A DNA stretch of 64,000 bases from Butyrivibrio sp. (GCA_015056575.1 SVGA01000008.1:102412-166411), one strand, 5' to 3'. Shown: positions 9,207 to 18,945, numbered from the stretch's first letter. Notes: generated by a model not told the origin, from the sequence alone. A program made the numbers and translations.

Positions 9207-11297
9207 ATGAACGTTTACACGACAGACAAGATCAGAAACGTAGTACTGTTGGGGCATGGCGGCGCAGGAAAGACCACTCTTGCCGAAGCTATGGCATACC
9301 TTGCAGGGATCACATCCCGTATGGGAAAAGTTGAGGATGGCAACACTCTGAGCGATTTCGATAAGGAAGAGCAGAAGAGAGGCATTTCCATCAGCACATC
9401 AACTATTCCTCTTGAGTGGGACGGACATAAGATCAACCTACTGGATACTCCCGGCTTCTTTGATTTTGTCGGTGAGGTAGAAGAGGCTATCAGCGTAGCC
9501 GATGCAGCTATCATTGTTGTTTCGGGTAAGGCAGGGATCGAAGTTGGAACAGAGAGAGCATGGGATCTTTGCGAGAAGTATAAGATTCCCCGTATGTTCT
9601 TTGTTTCCGATATGGATATAGATGATGTTTCTTACAGACAGGTTGTTCAGGATCTGACAGATAAATACGGCAAAAAGATGGCTCCTTTCAATCTTCCTAT
9701 CCGTGAGAACGGGAAGTTTGTCGGATATGTAAATATTATCCAGGAGAAGGGCTTCAGATGGGAAGGCAAGGAGGTTGTTGAGTGCCCTGTTCCCGAGTAC
9801 AACGAAGCTAACCTCAAGCTCTTTAGAGATACTCTTATTGAGACTGTTGCCGAGACCTCAGAGGAGTTCATGGACAGATACTTTGGCGGTGATACATTCT
9901 CAGAGGCTGAGATCAGAGCAGCTGCCCGCAGCAACGTTTGCGACTGCTCCATCGTTCCTATCGAGATGGGATCAAGCACATTGTGCCAGGGTATATACAC
10001 TCTGCTTGATGATATCGTTAAGTACATGCCCAGCCCCGAGAACCGCAAGATGGCCGGCATTAACACCAACACCAACGAAGTATTCGAAGCTGACTTTGAC
10101 TTCAGTAAGCCCAAGACTGCTTTCGTATTCAAGACCATGATCGATCCCTTCATCGGTAAGTACTCACTTATCAAGGTTCGTTCAGGTGTCCTTAAGCCCG
10201 ACGATCAGATGTACGTTGCAGGCAAGGATCAGGATGTTAAGATCGGCAAGCTCTATGTTCTTCAGGGCAACAAGGCTACTGAGGTTCCCGAGCTTCACGC
10301 AGGTGATCTTGGTGCTCTCCAGAAGGTTGATATCGCAACAGGTGATACACTTTCAACCAAGGCCAATCCTATTACCTATGCTAAGATGGATATTTCCAAG
10401 CCTTACACTTACATGAGATATCATGCACAGAACAAGGCTGATATCGATAAGATCGCTCAGTCGCTGGCTAAGCTTTCAGCTGAGGATCAGACCCTTAAGG
10501 CAGTTAACGACGCAGAGAACCGTCAGACCCTGCTCTATGGTATGGGCGACATGCATCTTGAAGTTGTTCAGAGTAAGCTCAAGAATATCTACAAGGTTGA
10601 CATCGACCTCACTAAACCTAAGGTTGCTTTCAGAGAGACTATCCGCAAGAACTCTGATGTTGAGTACAAGTACAAGAAGCAGACCGGCGGACACGGACAG
10701 TACGGACACGTTAAGATGCGTTTCGAGCCTTCAGGCGATCCTTTAACACCTTATGTATTCGATCAGGAAGTTGTAGGCGGAGCAGTTCCCAAGAACTTCT
10801 TCCCTGCCGTTGAGAAGGGTATCAATGAGTCGGTTCAGAGAGGACCTCTGGCAGCTTACCCTGTAGTAGGCGTTAAGGCAACTCTTTACGACGGATCGTA
10901 TCACCCTGTAGATTCTTCCGAGATGGCCTTCAAGGTTGCTGCATCGGGAGCCTTCAAGAAGGGCTTCATGGAAGCAGGCCCCGTTCTTCTTGAACCCATC
11001 GTATCCCTTAAGGTTACCGTTCCGGATAGCTTTACCGGTGACGTAATGGGTGACCTCAATAAGAGAAGAGGCCGCGTTCTTGGAATGAATCCTTCCCTTA
11101 CGGGCAAGCAGGTCATCGAGGCTGAGGTTCCCATGATGGAACTCTTCGGATACTGCACACAGCTTCGCTCCATGACAGGAGGAAGCGGCGACTTCGAGTA
11201 TGAATTCGCAAGATATGAGCAGGCTCCTTCAGATGTTCAGGCCAAGGAAGTTGCAGACAGAGCCGACAAGGTTGCTGCAGCAAACTCAGAAGAGTAA
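9207..11297 (+). CDS. Elongation factor G-like translational GTPase (EF-G paralogue)
   Basis: The protein has the five-domain layout of elongation factor G in 696 residues but belongs to the divergent paralogue group rather than the main fusA product. The P-loop reads GHGGAGKTT (canonical EF-G has AHIDAGKTT), switch I reads KRGISIST, and the G3 motif DTPG is intact. The G4 motif, normally NKMD, reads SDMD (FFVSDMDID at about residue 134), so guanine recognition may be altered. Domain IV (TGGHGQYGHVKMRFEP) and domain V (EVPMMELFGYCTQLRSMTGG) are clear. The gene stands alone with its own promoter and a strong terminator. It is not in an str operon, which also argues against it being the main EF-G. 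Its exact role in such anaerobes is not known to me. Confidence 0.88.
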   Translation: MNVYTTDKIRNVVLLGHGGAGKTTLAEAMAYLAGITSRMGKVEDGNTLSDFDKEEQKRGISISTSTIPLEWDGHKINLLDTPGFFDFVGEVEEAISVADAAIIVVSGKAGIEVGTERAWDLCEKYKIPRMFFVSDMDIDDVSYRQVVQDLTDKYGKKMAPFNLPIRENGKFVGYVNIIQEKGFRWEGKEVVECPVPEYNEANLKLFRDTLIETVAETSEEFMDRYFGGDTFSEAEIRAAARSNVCDCSIVPIEMGSSTLCQGIYTLLDDIVKYMPSPENRKMAGINTNTNEVFEADFDFSKPKTAFVFKTMIDPFIGKYSLIKVRSGVLKPDDQMYVAGKDQDVKIGKLYVLQGNKATEVPELHAGDLGALQKVDIATGDTLSTKANPITYAKMDISKPYTYMRYHAQNKADIDKIAQSLAKLSAEDQTLKAVNDAENRQTLLYGMGDMHLEVVQSKLKNIYKVDIDLTKPKVAFRETIRKNSDVEYKYKKQTGGHGQYGHVKMRFEPSGDPLTPYVFDQEVVGGAVPKNFFPAVEKGINESVQRGPLAAYPVVGVKATLYDGSYHPVDSSEMAFKVAASGAFKKGFMEAGPVLLEPIVSLKVTVPDSFTGDVMGDLNKRRGRVLGMNPSLTGKQVIEAEVPMMELFGYCTQLRSMTGGSGDFEYEFARYEQAPSDVQAKEVADRADKVAAANSEE

Positions 11298-11315
11298 TAT
11301 ATATACGTTTTTTCA

Positions 11316-11348
11316 AACTCCTCCGGAGCCTATCCGGGGGAGTTTTTT
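11316..11348 (+). terminator. Rho-independent terminator after EF-G-like gene
   Basis: A 12-bp stem (AACTCCTCCGGA / TCCGGGGGAGTT, one G-U pair) is followed by a run of T. Confidence 0.9.
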
Positions 11349-11428
11349 AATGGGATAGTGTTGGAAAAATCAGCAAAATTTATAGTGTTTTTATGATTAA
11401 ATATACGTTTTTATGATAACATTATGAT

Positions 11429-13372
11429 ATGCAGGGACAGATGATATTAAACTATAACTACATAGGGGAAGCGGCAAGTCTTCTTATAAGCTGCATTCTT
11501 ATGTTTGTCATGCTTTATACAAGGCCCAAAAAGACCTATGTATACAAGTTTGTTTTTGTTGGAACCATCTGGTCCATCGCAGCCAGTATCCTGGAGATCA
11601 TAATAATCATCATCGCCAACAGGCCGGAGACTTTATATAACAGCAGAGTTTTTCCGGTACTTCTTTTAGTTTATCTAATGGTTTATAATGGGGTACTTTA
11701 CTATATCTTTTCCTATGTGAATATGATGTCCATGGCAAGGCGCAAGCAGCGCAAGGAATTTCTGATAATGTACGCCGTTTTGTCCGCGATCTATATCACT
11801 GTGCTTATCATTCGCATGGTATCAGGCAGTCTCTATAAGGTTTATCTGGAATACATTGATATATTCGGATTTGTGAGATTCTATTGTATAGCCGGGATCA
11901 TTTGCGCCGCAGTATGCTTCTATGCCACCGTTACCAACAAACATCATATTTCGAGGGTTATCTGGCATACAGTATGTATCTTTGTCCCCGTTGAGATCAT
12001 AGTTTTGCTGATGCAGCTATGGGCTGCAAAGTCCTACCATGCCATATTTGCCGGAATAACTCATTCGGCGATACTGCTTCTTGCTTTTCTTTTATTCCAC
12101 AATATTCCCTATGATGAAGAATCCGGATGCGAGAGCCAAAATGCGCTGGATGAATTTATAAAAGCAGTTATAGGGAAAAGAGCTTTCTACCTGGTATTTA
12201 CTGAGTTTAAACTTCCTTCCGTCGAGAACTTCATAAGTGAAGGTGATATTCAGATCATAGGCATAAATGCCTGTCGTTCCATAGAGGCCATCAGCAATAA
12301 GGTCAGACTGTTCAGGATCTCGGAGGACAAATTTGTAAATATTATAGATGTTTCCGACGAGAAAGCGGCCCTTGGCATGGCCAATCAGATCAGGGGTGTC
12401 TTTGACAGGGTTAAAACCGAACTTAAGCTTCCTTTCAACTACGTGATCATAACAGGAAGGGTTGATAAGCAGCTGAAGGATCCCTTTAAAATAAGACAGT
12501 TTTATGAATATCTTTCGGGCAAATTTGACGATAAGAACAACAGCTATTACTATGTGGCTGAAAAGGAAGACTACGATAATTTTGCAGATATATATGAGAT
12601 AACCTATTCCCTTAAGGATATAAGGAACAGGATGGATTATAACGATGAAAGAGTTGTTGTATATGCACAGCCCATCTACAGTGTGGATACCGATTCCTTC
12701 AGAGTAGCTGAAGCTCTTATGAGACTTAAGATAGGAGATAAGATCTATTCTCCGGATAAATTCATTCCAATAGCCGAAAAAAGCGGATGCATACATGCAC
12801 TGAGCTGTATAATGCTTGATAAGATATGCAGAGTTGTACAGGATCTGGAAAAATACTACGAATTTGACGCTATCTCCATTAACATATCCTCCAAGGAGCT
12901 GTCCAGCCGTGAGATGGACACCGATTTCCTGGATATAATCGACAAGTATGAGTTCGACGTTTCCAAGATAAGGATGGAGATAACGGAGTCTGCCATGTTT
13001 GAAGATCACAGCGCTGCAGTTGATAACATGGCAATCCTAGACAGAGCCGGAATCCAGTTGTACCTTGATGATTTCGGAACCGGTTATTCATCCTTTGAGA
13101 GAGTTATGGACTGTCCCGTTAAGACAATTAAGTTTGATAAGACTCTGCTGTACAAATCTCTTGATGATGACAGGATGGATGACATTCTTTCCTACATGAT
13201 AGAAGTTTTCAAGAAGAATGGATTTGTCACACTGGTGGAAGGTGTAGAGGATGAGCAGCAGAATAAGTATTCTATGGACAGAGGATTTGACTACATTCAG
13301 GGTTATCACTACGCTAAGCCGGAACCTATCGAGGAACTGAAGAAATATTTTACAAGAAAGAGTAACTTTTAA
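11429..13372 (+). CDS. 7-TM / degenerate GGDEF / EAL domain protein (putative c-di-GMP phosphodiesterase)
   Basis: This membrane signalling protein has about seven hydrophobic segments in residues 10-225 (sensor part), then a degenerate GGDEF-like domain at about 240-380 whose signature position reads SEDKF (FRISEDKF near residue 300). An EAL domain follows at about 405-640. The EAL catalytic set looks complete: EALMR (428-432), INISSKEL, MEITES, LDDFGTGYSS, IKFDK and VEGVEDEQQ. It therefore probably hydrolyses c-di-GMP, with the dead GGDEF serving as a regulatory module. The start is uncertain. The fifth codon (ATG at 11441) has the better AGGG site 4 bases upstream and may be the true start. 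Confidence 0.87.
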   Translation: MQGQMILNYNYIGEAASLLISCILMFVMLYTRPKKTYVYKFVFVGTIWSIAASILEIIIIIIANRPETLYNSRVFPVLLLVYLMVYNGVLYYIFSYVNMMSMARRKQRKEFLIMYAVLSAIYITVLIIRMVSGSLYKVYLEYIDIFGFVRFYCIAGIICAAVCFYATVTNKHHISRVIWHTVCIFVPVEIIVLLMQLWAAKSYHAIFAGITHSAILLLAFLLFHNIPYDEESGCESQNALDEFIKAVIGKRAFYLVFTEFKLPSVENFISEGDIQIIGINACRSIEAISNKVRLFRISEDKFVNIIDVSDEKAALGMANQIRGVFDRVKTELKLPFNYVIITGRVDKQLKDPFKIRQFYEYLSGKFDDKNNSYYYVAEKEDYDNFADIYEITYSLKDIRNRMDYNDERVVVYAQPIYSVDTDSFRVAEALMRLKIGDKIYSPDKFIPIAEKSGCIHALSCIMLDKICRVVQDLEKYYEFDAISINISSKELSSREMDTDFLDIIDKYEFDVSKIRMEITESAMFEDHSAAVDNMAILDRAGIQLYLDDFGTGYSSFERVMDCPVKTIKFDKTLLYKSLDDDRMDDILSYMIEVFKKNGFVTLVEGVEDEQQNKYSMDRGFDYIQGYHYAKPEPIEELKKYFTRKSNF

Positions 13373-13390
13373 AATAGTCATGTAATGATC

Positions 13391-13430
13391 GCGGTCGGCT
13401 TTTCAAAATCGAAGGGCTGGCCGCTTTTTT
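13391..13430 (+). terminator. Rho-independent terminator after EAL gene
   Basis: A 14-bp stem with several G-U pairs (GCGGTCGGCTTTTC / GAAGGGCTGGCCGC), a 6-base loop and six T. Confidence 0.85.
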
Positions 13431-13455
13431 ATGCAAAGTCAGTAAATATGCCGCC

Positions 13456-13484
13456 TTGACACTTACGGTATGATTGTATACAAT
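13456..13484 (+). promoter_or_regulatory. Promoter of the citrate-synthase-like/GntR/icd cluster with overlapping palindromic operator
   Basis: TTGACA (13456-13461), 17 bases, TACAAT (13479-13484) is a near-consensus promoter. The -10 is embedded in the perfect 12-bp palindrome ATTGTATACAAT (13473-13484). Palindromes built on TNGTATACNA-like cores are typical targets of FCD-type GntR regulators. The second gene of this cluster encodes such a regulator, so repression by its product is the natural inference. Confidence 0.75.
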
Positions 13485-13522
13485 TATGCAAGGAATACAA
13501 TTTCTATGAGGTGAGGTTGGTC

Positions 13523-14956
13523 ATGAGCGAGTCAAGTACATTCCAAAATCGTCCGGTGACGATGAACGACAAGAATAATCTTCTTCAGATAGAAGAGCAT
13601 ATGTATATTCTTGACGATGTAGAGAAGCCGAACGTATTCAGAAACATGTTCCCCTACGAGGAAGTTCCCAAGATTCCGTTTAACGACAGGATCGTTCCCC
13701 ATAATATGCCCAAGGAAATATGGATCACCGATACAACTTTCCGTGACGGACAGCAGTCCAGGGCCCCTTATACCACCAAGCAGATAGTTGATATTTACGA
13801 TATGCTGCATAAGCTTGGCGGCCCCAACGGCATGATAAGACAGAGTGAGTTTTTCCTGTACAGTAAGAGTGACAGGGATGCTGTCTATAAGTGTATGGAG
13901 AGGGGCTATGAATTCCCCGAGGTCACCAGTTGGATCAGGGCAAGTGAAGAAGACTTCAAGCTGGTAAAAGAGATCGGAATGAAAGAAACGGGTATTCTGG
14001 TCAGCTGCTCAGACTACCACATTTTCCTTAAACTTAAGATGACAAGGCGTCAGGCCCTTGAACACTATCTTTCAATTATAAGGGCATGTCTTGAAGAGGG
14101 TATCAGCCCAAGGTGCCATCTTGAGGATATAACAAGAGCCGATATCTACGGCTTCGTTGTTCCATTCTGCGTGGAACTTATGAAGCTCAAGGATGAATAT
14201 AAGATACCTATCAAGGTAAGAGCCTGTGATACCATGGGATACGGAGTAAACTTCTCAGGTGCCGTTATTCCCAGAAGTGTACAGGGCATTATCTATGCCA
14301 TCAACACCAATGCCGGTGTACCCAGCGAGCTTATTGAGTGGCACGGACATAACGACTTCTACAAGGCGGTTACAAATTCCACAACAGCCTGGCTGTACGG
14401 ATGCTGCTCTGTTAATACATCACTTTTCGGAATCGGTGAGAGAACGGGTAATACACCTCTTGAAGCTATGGTGTTTGAGTACGCCCAGCTCAAAGGGCAT
14501 CTTAACGGAATGGACACCAAGGTTATCACAGAGCTTGCTGAGTACTATGAGAAGGAGGTAGGCTTTACGGTACCTGCCAATACACCTTTTGTGGGTAAAA
14601 ACTTCAATGTAACAAGAGCAGGGATCCACGCCGACGGACTTCTTAAGAATGAGGAGATATACAATATCTTCGATACAGAGAAATTCCTGGGAAGGCCTCC
14701 CGTAAGCGCAGTTTCTAATACATCAGGCCTTGCGGGCATAGCGCATTGGATCAATATCCACTACAAGCTTAAGGATGAGCATGCTCTTACAAAGCAGTCT
14801 CCTCTGGTTACAAAGATCAAGGAGTGGGTTGATGCTGAATATGCAGGCGGCAGAGTAACCGTCATGACTGACAAGGAGCTTGTGAGGGAGATAGAAAAAG
14901 TCGGAAACGAGCTTGGCATCAGGGTACAGGAAGGAGAGGTCATTACTGTAAAATGA
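13523..14956 (+). CDS. HMGL-family acyl-CoA condensing enzyme, probable (Re)-citrate synthase
   Basis: The protein (477 residues) has the TIM-barrel domain shared by homocitrate synthase, isopropylmalate synthase and the (Re)-citrate synthase of anaerobes. The metal-binding start TDTTFRDGQQSR, the RACDTMGYG strand and the metal histidines in EWHGHNDFY are present. A C-terminal part with NVTRAGIHADGLLKNEE follows. Homocitrate or isopropylmalate synthases would normally sit with lysine or leucine genes. Here the partner is NADP-isocitrate dehydrogenase, which favours citrate synthesis for glutamate. No si-type citrate synthase or aconitase is in the window. The start at 13523 is chosen for AGGTGAGG 6 bases upstream; the track's GTG at 13511 lies within that site. 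The substrate assignment is inference. Confidence 0.72.
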   Translation: MSESSTFQNRPVTMNDKNNLLQIEEHMYILDDVEKPNVFRNMFPYEEVPKIPFNDRIVPHNMPKEIWITDTTFRDGQQSRAPYTTKQIVDIYDMLHKLGGPNGMIRQSEFFLYSKSDRDAVYKCMERGYEFPEVTSWIRASEEDFKLVKEIGMKETGILVSCSDYHIFLKLKMTRRQALEHYLSIIRACLEEGISPRCHLEDITRADIYGFVVPFCVELMKLKDEYKIPIKVRACDTMGYGVNFSGAVIPRSVQGIIYAINTNAGVPSELIEWHGHNDFYKAVTNSTTAWLYGCCSVNTSLFGIGERTGNTPLEAMVFEYAQLKGHLNGMDTKVITELAEYYEKEVGFTVPANTPFVGKNFNVTRAGIHADGLLKNEEIYNIFDTEKFLGRPPVSAVSNTSGLAGIAHWINIHYKLKDEHALTKQSPLVTKIKEWVDAEYAGGRVTVMTDKELVREIEKVGNELGIRVQEGEVITVK

Positions 14957-14967
14957 CCGTATAAAAA

Positions 14968-15648
14968 ATGGAAAACAGAGATTTAAAGCAGGAAGTAACC
15001 GATAAATATTCCTTAAGAGGCAGAGTGTTCCACAGGATCCGAGAGGATATCCTCAACGGTAAATACAAGGATCACGAAGAACTCAAGGAGGTTGCCATCG
15101 GCCAGGAACTGGGGGTATCCAGAACTCCCGTCAGAGAGGCTTTCAGACAACTGGAGCTGGAGGGACTTATTCAGATCATTCCCAACAGGGGAGCCTATGT
15201 CACCGGCATCAAAGTCAAGGATATAGAGGATATCTATATGATCAGATCCAAGCTGGAAGGCCTTTGCGCCAGATGGGCCTGTGAGCACATTACAAAGGAG
15301 CAGCTTGAGGAGATGGAGGAGAACATATATCTTGCCGAATTCCACGCTGCAAGGGGCCACATGGAGCAGATGGCTGAACTGGATAACCGATTCCATACTA
15401 TTCTCTATGAGTCATGTAATTCCAAGATGCTTGAGCATCTTCTAAAGGACTATCATCAGTATGTGTGGAGAGTGAGGCAGAAGACTCTTTCCAGCAGCAG
15501 AGGTGCTGTTTCCAACGTTGAGCATAAGTACATCATGGAAGCGATCAAGGAGAAAAACCCCGATAAGGCGGAAGAACTGGCTAACCAGCATATGATCAAC
15601 GCTTTCGATAATATGGTGGATAACGGACTGCTTGAGATGTTTGATTAA
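14968..15648 (+). CDS. GntR family transcriptional regulator, FadR/FCD subfamily
   Basis: This 226-residue DNA-binding regulator has an N-terminal winged helix (about 15-80, with VSRTPVREAFRQLELEGLI) and a C-terminal all-helical FCD ligand-binding domain (about 90-215). The FCD metal/ligand residues are suggested by LDNRFHTILYES and the later histidine in NQHMINAF. It lies 11 bases after the synthase gene and 39 bases before icd. A 12-bp palindrome on the cluster promoter is its probable operator. The ligand is unknown; FCD regulators often sense organic acids, so citrate or 2-oxoglutarate are reasonable guesses. Confidence 0.9.
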   Translation: MENRDLKQEVTDKYSLRGRVFHRIREDILNGKYKDHEELKEVAIGQELGVSRTPVREAFRQLELEGLIQIIPNRGAYVTGIKVKDIEDIYMIRSKLEGLCARWACEHITKEQLEEMEENIYLAEFHAARGHMEQMAELDNRFHTILYESCNSKMLEHLLKDYHQYVWRVRQKTLSSSRGAVSNVEHKYIMEAIKEKNPDKAEELANQHMINAFDNMVDNGLLEMFD

Positions 15649-15687
15649 AATGGTTCTTTTATCATAATATACGGAGAGGAATGACCT

Positions 15688-16893
15688 ATGAGCAAGATTC
15701 AGATGACAACCCCAATTGTTGAGATGGACGGGGACGAGATGACAAGAGTACTGTGGCAGATGATCAAGGATAAGCTGATCCTGCCTTATATTGATCTTAA
15801 GAGTGAGTATTATGACCTCGGCCTTAAGAAAAGAGACGAGACCGATGATCAGATAACCGTGGACAGTGCCAATGCCACCCTGAAATACGGGGTTGCCGTT
15901 AAATGTGCCACCATTACTCCCAACAATGAGCGCGTTGAGGAGTACGGACTCAAGAAGATGTGGAAGAGCCCCAACGGCACCATCAGAGCCATTCTTGACG
16001 GAACCGTGTTCAGGACTCCCATTATGGTAAAGGGAATAGAACCCAATGTAAGAACCTGGACAAGTCCCATAACACTTGCAAGACATGCCTATGGTGATGT
16101 ATATAAGAACGTAGAGATCAGAGTTCCCGGTCCCGGTAAGGCAGAGCTTCTTTTTACAGGCGAGGACGGGACTGAGATCAGAAAGACCATCCACGAGTTC
16201 GACGAGCCCGGGATTATCCAGGGAGTACACAATAAGGATTCATCCATAAAGAGCTTTGCAAGAGCCTGCTTTAAGTATGCTCTTTCCGAGAAAAAAGAAC
16301 TGTGGCTGGGAACCAAGGATACCATCAGCAAGACCTACGACAGAAGATTCCGGGAGATCTTTGATGAAGTCTTTGAGGCAGAGTTTAAGGAGGAGTTTGA
16401 GAAGGCAGGAATCACATACTTCTACACTCTTATTGACGATGCCGTAGCCAGAGTAATGAAGTCCAAGGGCGGCTTCATCTGGGCCTGTAAAAATTATGAT
16501 GGCGATGTTATGAGCGATATGGTATCATCAGCTTTTGGATCACTTGCCATGATGACTTCCGTTCTCGTTTCTCCCACAGGAGTATATGAGTACGAGGCAG
16601 CTCACGGTACAGTGCAGAGACACTATTACAAGTATCTGAAGGGAGAGCCTACATCCACCAATCCTGTGGCAACGATATTTGCATGGACAGGAGCCTTAAG
16701 AAAGAGAGGCGAGCTGGATGGAATTTTGGAACTTTGCGACTGGGCGGATAAAATGGAGAGAGCAACCCTTTCTGTTATCGAATCCGGACGCATGACGGGA
16801 GACCTGGCTCTTATAACTTCACTTCCAAATCCTAAGAAGCTTGGAAGCGAAGAGTTTTTGGATGCGATCGCAGAAGAATTTGGAGCATGTTAA
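15688..16893 (+). CDS. icd: NADP-dependent isocitrate dehydrogenase
   Basis: The enzyme oxidatively decarboxylates isocitrate to 2-oxoglutarate, making NADPH. It is the homodimeric type shared by eukaryotes and some bacteria (about 400 residues). This is shown by [15 protein letters not shown] at the N terminus, the phosphate-binding [14 protein letters not shown], the metal-binding aspartate in [10 protein letters not shown] and in YDGDVMSDM, and the coenzyme stretch [15 protein letters not shown] before ATGACCTATG supports the start, with an in-frame ATG at 15688 chosen. It is the third gene of the cluster with the HMGL-family synthase and the GntR regulator. The cluster would make 2-oxoglutarate for glutamate. 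Confidence 0.96.
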   Translation: MSKIQMTTPIVEMDGDEMTRVLWQMIKDKLILPYIDLKSEYYDLGLKKRDETDDQITVDSANATLKYGVAVKCATITPNNERVEEYGLKKMWKSPNGTIRAILDGTVFRTPIMVKGIEPNVRTWTSPITLARHAYGDVYKNVEIRVPGPGKAELLFTGEDGTEIRKTIHEFDEPGIIQGVHNKDSSIKSFARACFKYALSEKKELWLGTKDTISKTYDRRFREIFDEVFEAEFKEEFEKAGITYFYTLIDDAVARVMKSKGGFIWACKNYDGDVMSDMVSSAFGSLAMMTSVLVSPTGVYEYEAAHGTVQRHYYKYLKGEPTSTNPVATIFAWTGALRKRGELDGILELCDWADKMERATLSVIESGRMTGDLALITSLPNPKKLGSEEFLDAIAEEFGAC

Positions 16894-18861
16894 ATGATTC
16901 TTTCGATTCACGGAGTAACTAAAAGCTTTGATGGAAAGGACATCCTAAGGGATGCCTCTTTTCATGTGGAAAATAATGAAAAGGTAGCTGTTGTGGGCAT
17001 TAACGGAGCGGGTAAAACCACGCTTCTAAAGCTCATTATAGGAGAACTTACCGCGGATGAGGGCGAGATCACATTTTCCAAGGATGTCACCTTCGGATAC
17101 CTTGCCCAGAATCAGAATATAGACAGCGGCAACACGATCTACGAGGAGCTTAAAGAGGTCAAAAAAGATGTGATAGACCTTGAGGAGAGCATCAGAGCCG
17201 CAGAAGAGGATATGAAACACCTTCAGGGGGAAGCTCTTGAACAGCTCCTCAACAGATACACCGCCATGAGCGAAGAGTTCAAGCACAAGGAAGGCTATGC
17301 CTGGAAGAGCCAGGTGCTGGGAGTTGCCAGAGGTCTTGGCTTTGCCGATGAGGAACTTGATAAAAGTATTGCAACTTTATCCGGTGGCCAGAAAACCCGT
17401 GTGGCACTGGGGAAGCTTCTTTTGCAGAATCCTGATCTTATCATCCTTGACGAGCCCACAAACCATCTTGATATGAGTGCCATAAGATGGCTTGAAAATT
17501 ATCTCCTTAACTATAAGGGTGCGGTGATGATCGTATCCCACGACAGATATTTCCTGGACAAGATCACCGACAAGGTCATTGAGGTGGAGAACTGCAGAGT
17601 ATCATCCTTTACAGGCAATTACAGTGCCTATGCCGTTAAGAAGGAGCAGAAGCGCGCCATAGAGTGGAATGCCTATATCAAGCAGCAGGCTGAGATCAAG
17701 CACCAGGAGGAGGTCATTGCCAAGCTTAAATCCTTTAACAGGGAGAAATCCATAAAGAGGGCTGAGAGCCGCGAAAAGATGCTGGATAAGATTGAGGTCC
17801 TGGATAAACCCATGGATGTCAACGACAGCATGAAGATCACTTTAAAACCCATCTGTGAGAGCGGCAATGACGTACTTACCGTAGAGGGACTTGCAAAGTC
17901 CTTTGGAAGTGAAAAGCTCTTTTCCGGCCTTGGATTTGAGATCAAAAAAGGTGAGCACGTGGCCATTATTGGCGATAACGGAACCGGGAAAACAACACTC
18001 CTTAAGATAATTAACAGAGCCGAGAGAATGGATGAAGGTACAATTACCCTTGGTGCTAAGGTTCAGATTGGTTATTACGATCAGGAGCACCATGTTCTCC
18101 ACGATGAGAAGACTCTTTTCCAGGAGATTTCTGACGCTTATCCAACTCTTAACAATACTGAGATCCGCAACACCCTTGCGGCATTTCTTTTCACCGGAGA
18201 GGACGTATTTAAGCGCATCGGCGACCTTTCGGGAGGAGAGAAGGGAAGGGTAAGTCTTGCGAAGCTCATGCTCTCGGATGCGAACTTCCTCATCCTTGAT
18301 GAGCCTACAAACCATCTGGATATCACCAGCAAAGAGATACTGGAGAGTGCCATCGCAGGTTATGAGGGCACTGTTCTGTATGTGAGTCATGACCGTTACT
18401 TTATCAATAAGACTGCCACAAGGATACTGGACCTTACAGGGGGCCAGCTGGTTAACTATATCGGCAACTATGACTACTACATGGAGCATGTGGACGAGAG
18501 GATGCAAAGGCTCCTTGGAGGGGCAGATGCCGAAACTGCAAGCGGAAGGACCACCGGCACAAGGATAGGTACTGTAGCAGGTACATCATCTTCTGATAAG
18601 AATTCTGACGGTGCTCTTGACTGGAAGGCCCAGAAGGAAGCCCAGGCCAAAAAGAGAAAGCAGGAAGCTGCTCTTAAGAAGTGCGAAGAGGAGATTGCAA
18701 AGCTTGAAGAAAGAGATTCCCAAATTACCCTGGAACTTTCTGACCCTTCGGTAGGAACAGATCTTGCAAAGCTTAGAAAGCTCACCGATGAGCAAAACGA
18801 GATCGGAGAAAGACTGTCAGAGTTATATGATCAGTGGGAATCATTGTCTGAAGATGGGTGA
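16894..18861 (+). CDS. ABC-F family ATPase
   Basis: This is a soluble protein with two ABC ATPase domains and no membrane segments, the layout of the ABC-F group that acts on the ribosome. The Walker A motifs are GINGAGKTT (about residue 34) and GDNGTGKTT (about 360). The signatures are LSGGQKTR and LSGGEKGR, and both Walker B runs read ILDEPTNHLD. The linker between the domains (about 235-320, rich in K, E and R) is the P-site tRNA interaction motif region. The C-terminal part (about 570-655) is charged and predicted coiled coil, as in Uup/YdiF members. The ATG directly follows the icd stop (TAAATG), so it may be co-transcribed. Antibiotic-resistance ABC-F proteins cannot be told apart by eye. 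Confidence 0.92.
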   Translation: MILSIHGVTKSFDGKDILRDASFHVENNEKVAVVGINGAGKTTLLKLIIGELTADEGEITFSKDVTFGYLAQNQNIDSGNTIYEELKEVKKDVIDLEESIRAAEEDMKHLQGEALEQLLNRYTAMSEEFKHKEGYAWKSQVLGVARGLGFADEELDKSIATLSGGQKTRVALGKLLLQNPDLIILDEPTNHLDMSAIRWLENYLLNYKGAVMIVSHDRYFLDKITDKVIEVENCRVSSFTGNYSAYAVKKEQKRAIEWNAYIKQQAEIKHQEEVIAKLKSFNREKSIKRAESREKMLDKIEVLDKPMDVNDSMKITLKPICESGNDVLTVEGLAKSFGSEKLFSGLGFEIKKGEHVAIIGDNGTGKTTLLKIINRAERMDEGTITLGAKVQIGYYDQEHHVLHDEKTLFQEISDAYPTLNNTEIRNTLAAFLFTGEDVFKRIGDLSGGEKGRVSLAKLMLSDANFLILDEPTNHLDITSKEILESAIAGYEGTVLYVSHDRYFINKTATRILDLTGGQLVNYIGNYDYYMEHVDERMQRLLGGADAETASGRTTGTRIGTVAGTSSSDKNSDGALDWKAQKEAQAKKRKQEAALKKCEEEIAKLEERDSQITLELSDPSVGTDLAKLRKLTDEQNEIGERLSELYDQWESLSEDG

Positions 18862-18877
18862 TGTCCTGTAATAGAAG

Positions 18878-18906
18878 TTGACCAATTCAGACTGTAAAGC
18901 TATAAT
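18878..18906 (+). promoter_or_regulatory. Promoter for CPBP protease gene
   Basis: TTGACC (18878-18883), 17 bases, TATAAT (18901-18906). The predicted transcription start, near 18913, lies downstream of the ORF-track start (18910), so translation must begin further in. Confidence 0.75.
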
Positions 18907-18945
18907 GAATTGGATTCGAATTGTAATTTCTGCGAGGATATTGCT

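Noticed and set aside
11387-11417. Two copies of GTTTTTATGAT 20 bases apart before the EAL gene
   Set aside because: Short and A/T-rich; too likely by chance to be called an operator without conservation data.
12092-13009. 305-aa minus-strand ORF opposite the EAL gene
   Set aside because: It is antisense to a clear GGDEF-like/EAL coding region with intact motifs and has no start signals.
15442-16230. 262-aa minus-strand ORF spanning the GntR and icd genes
   Set aside because: It crosses two well-supported genes on the other strand and has no recognisable domain.
17842-18507. 221-aa minus-strand ORF in the ABC-F gene
   Set aside because: It is the antisense of the second ATPase domain.
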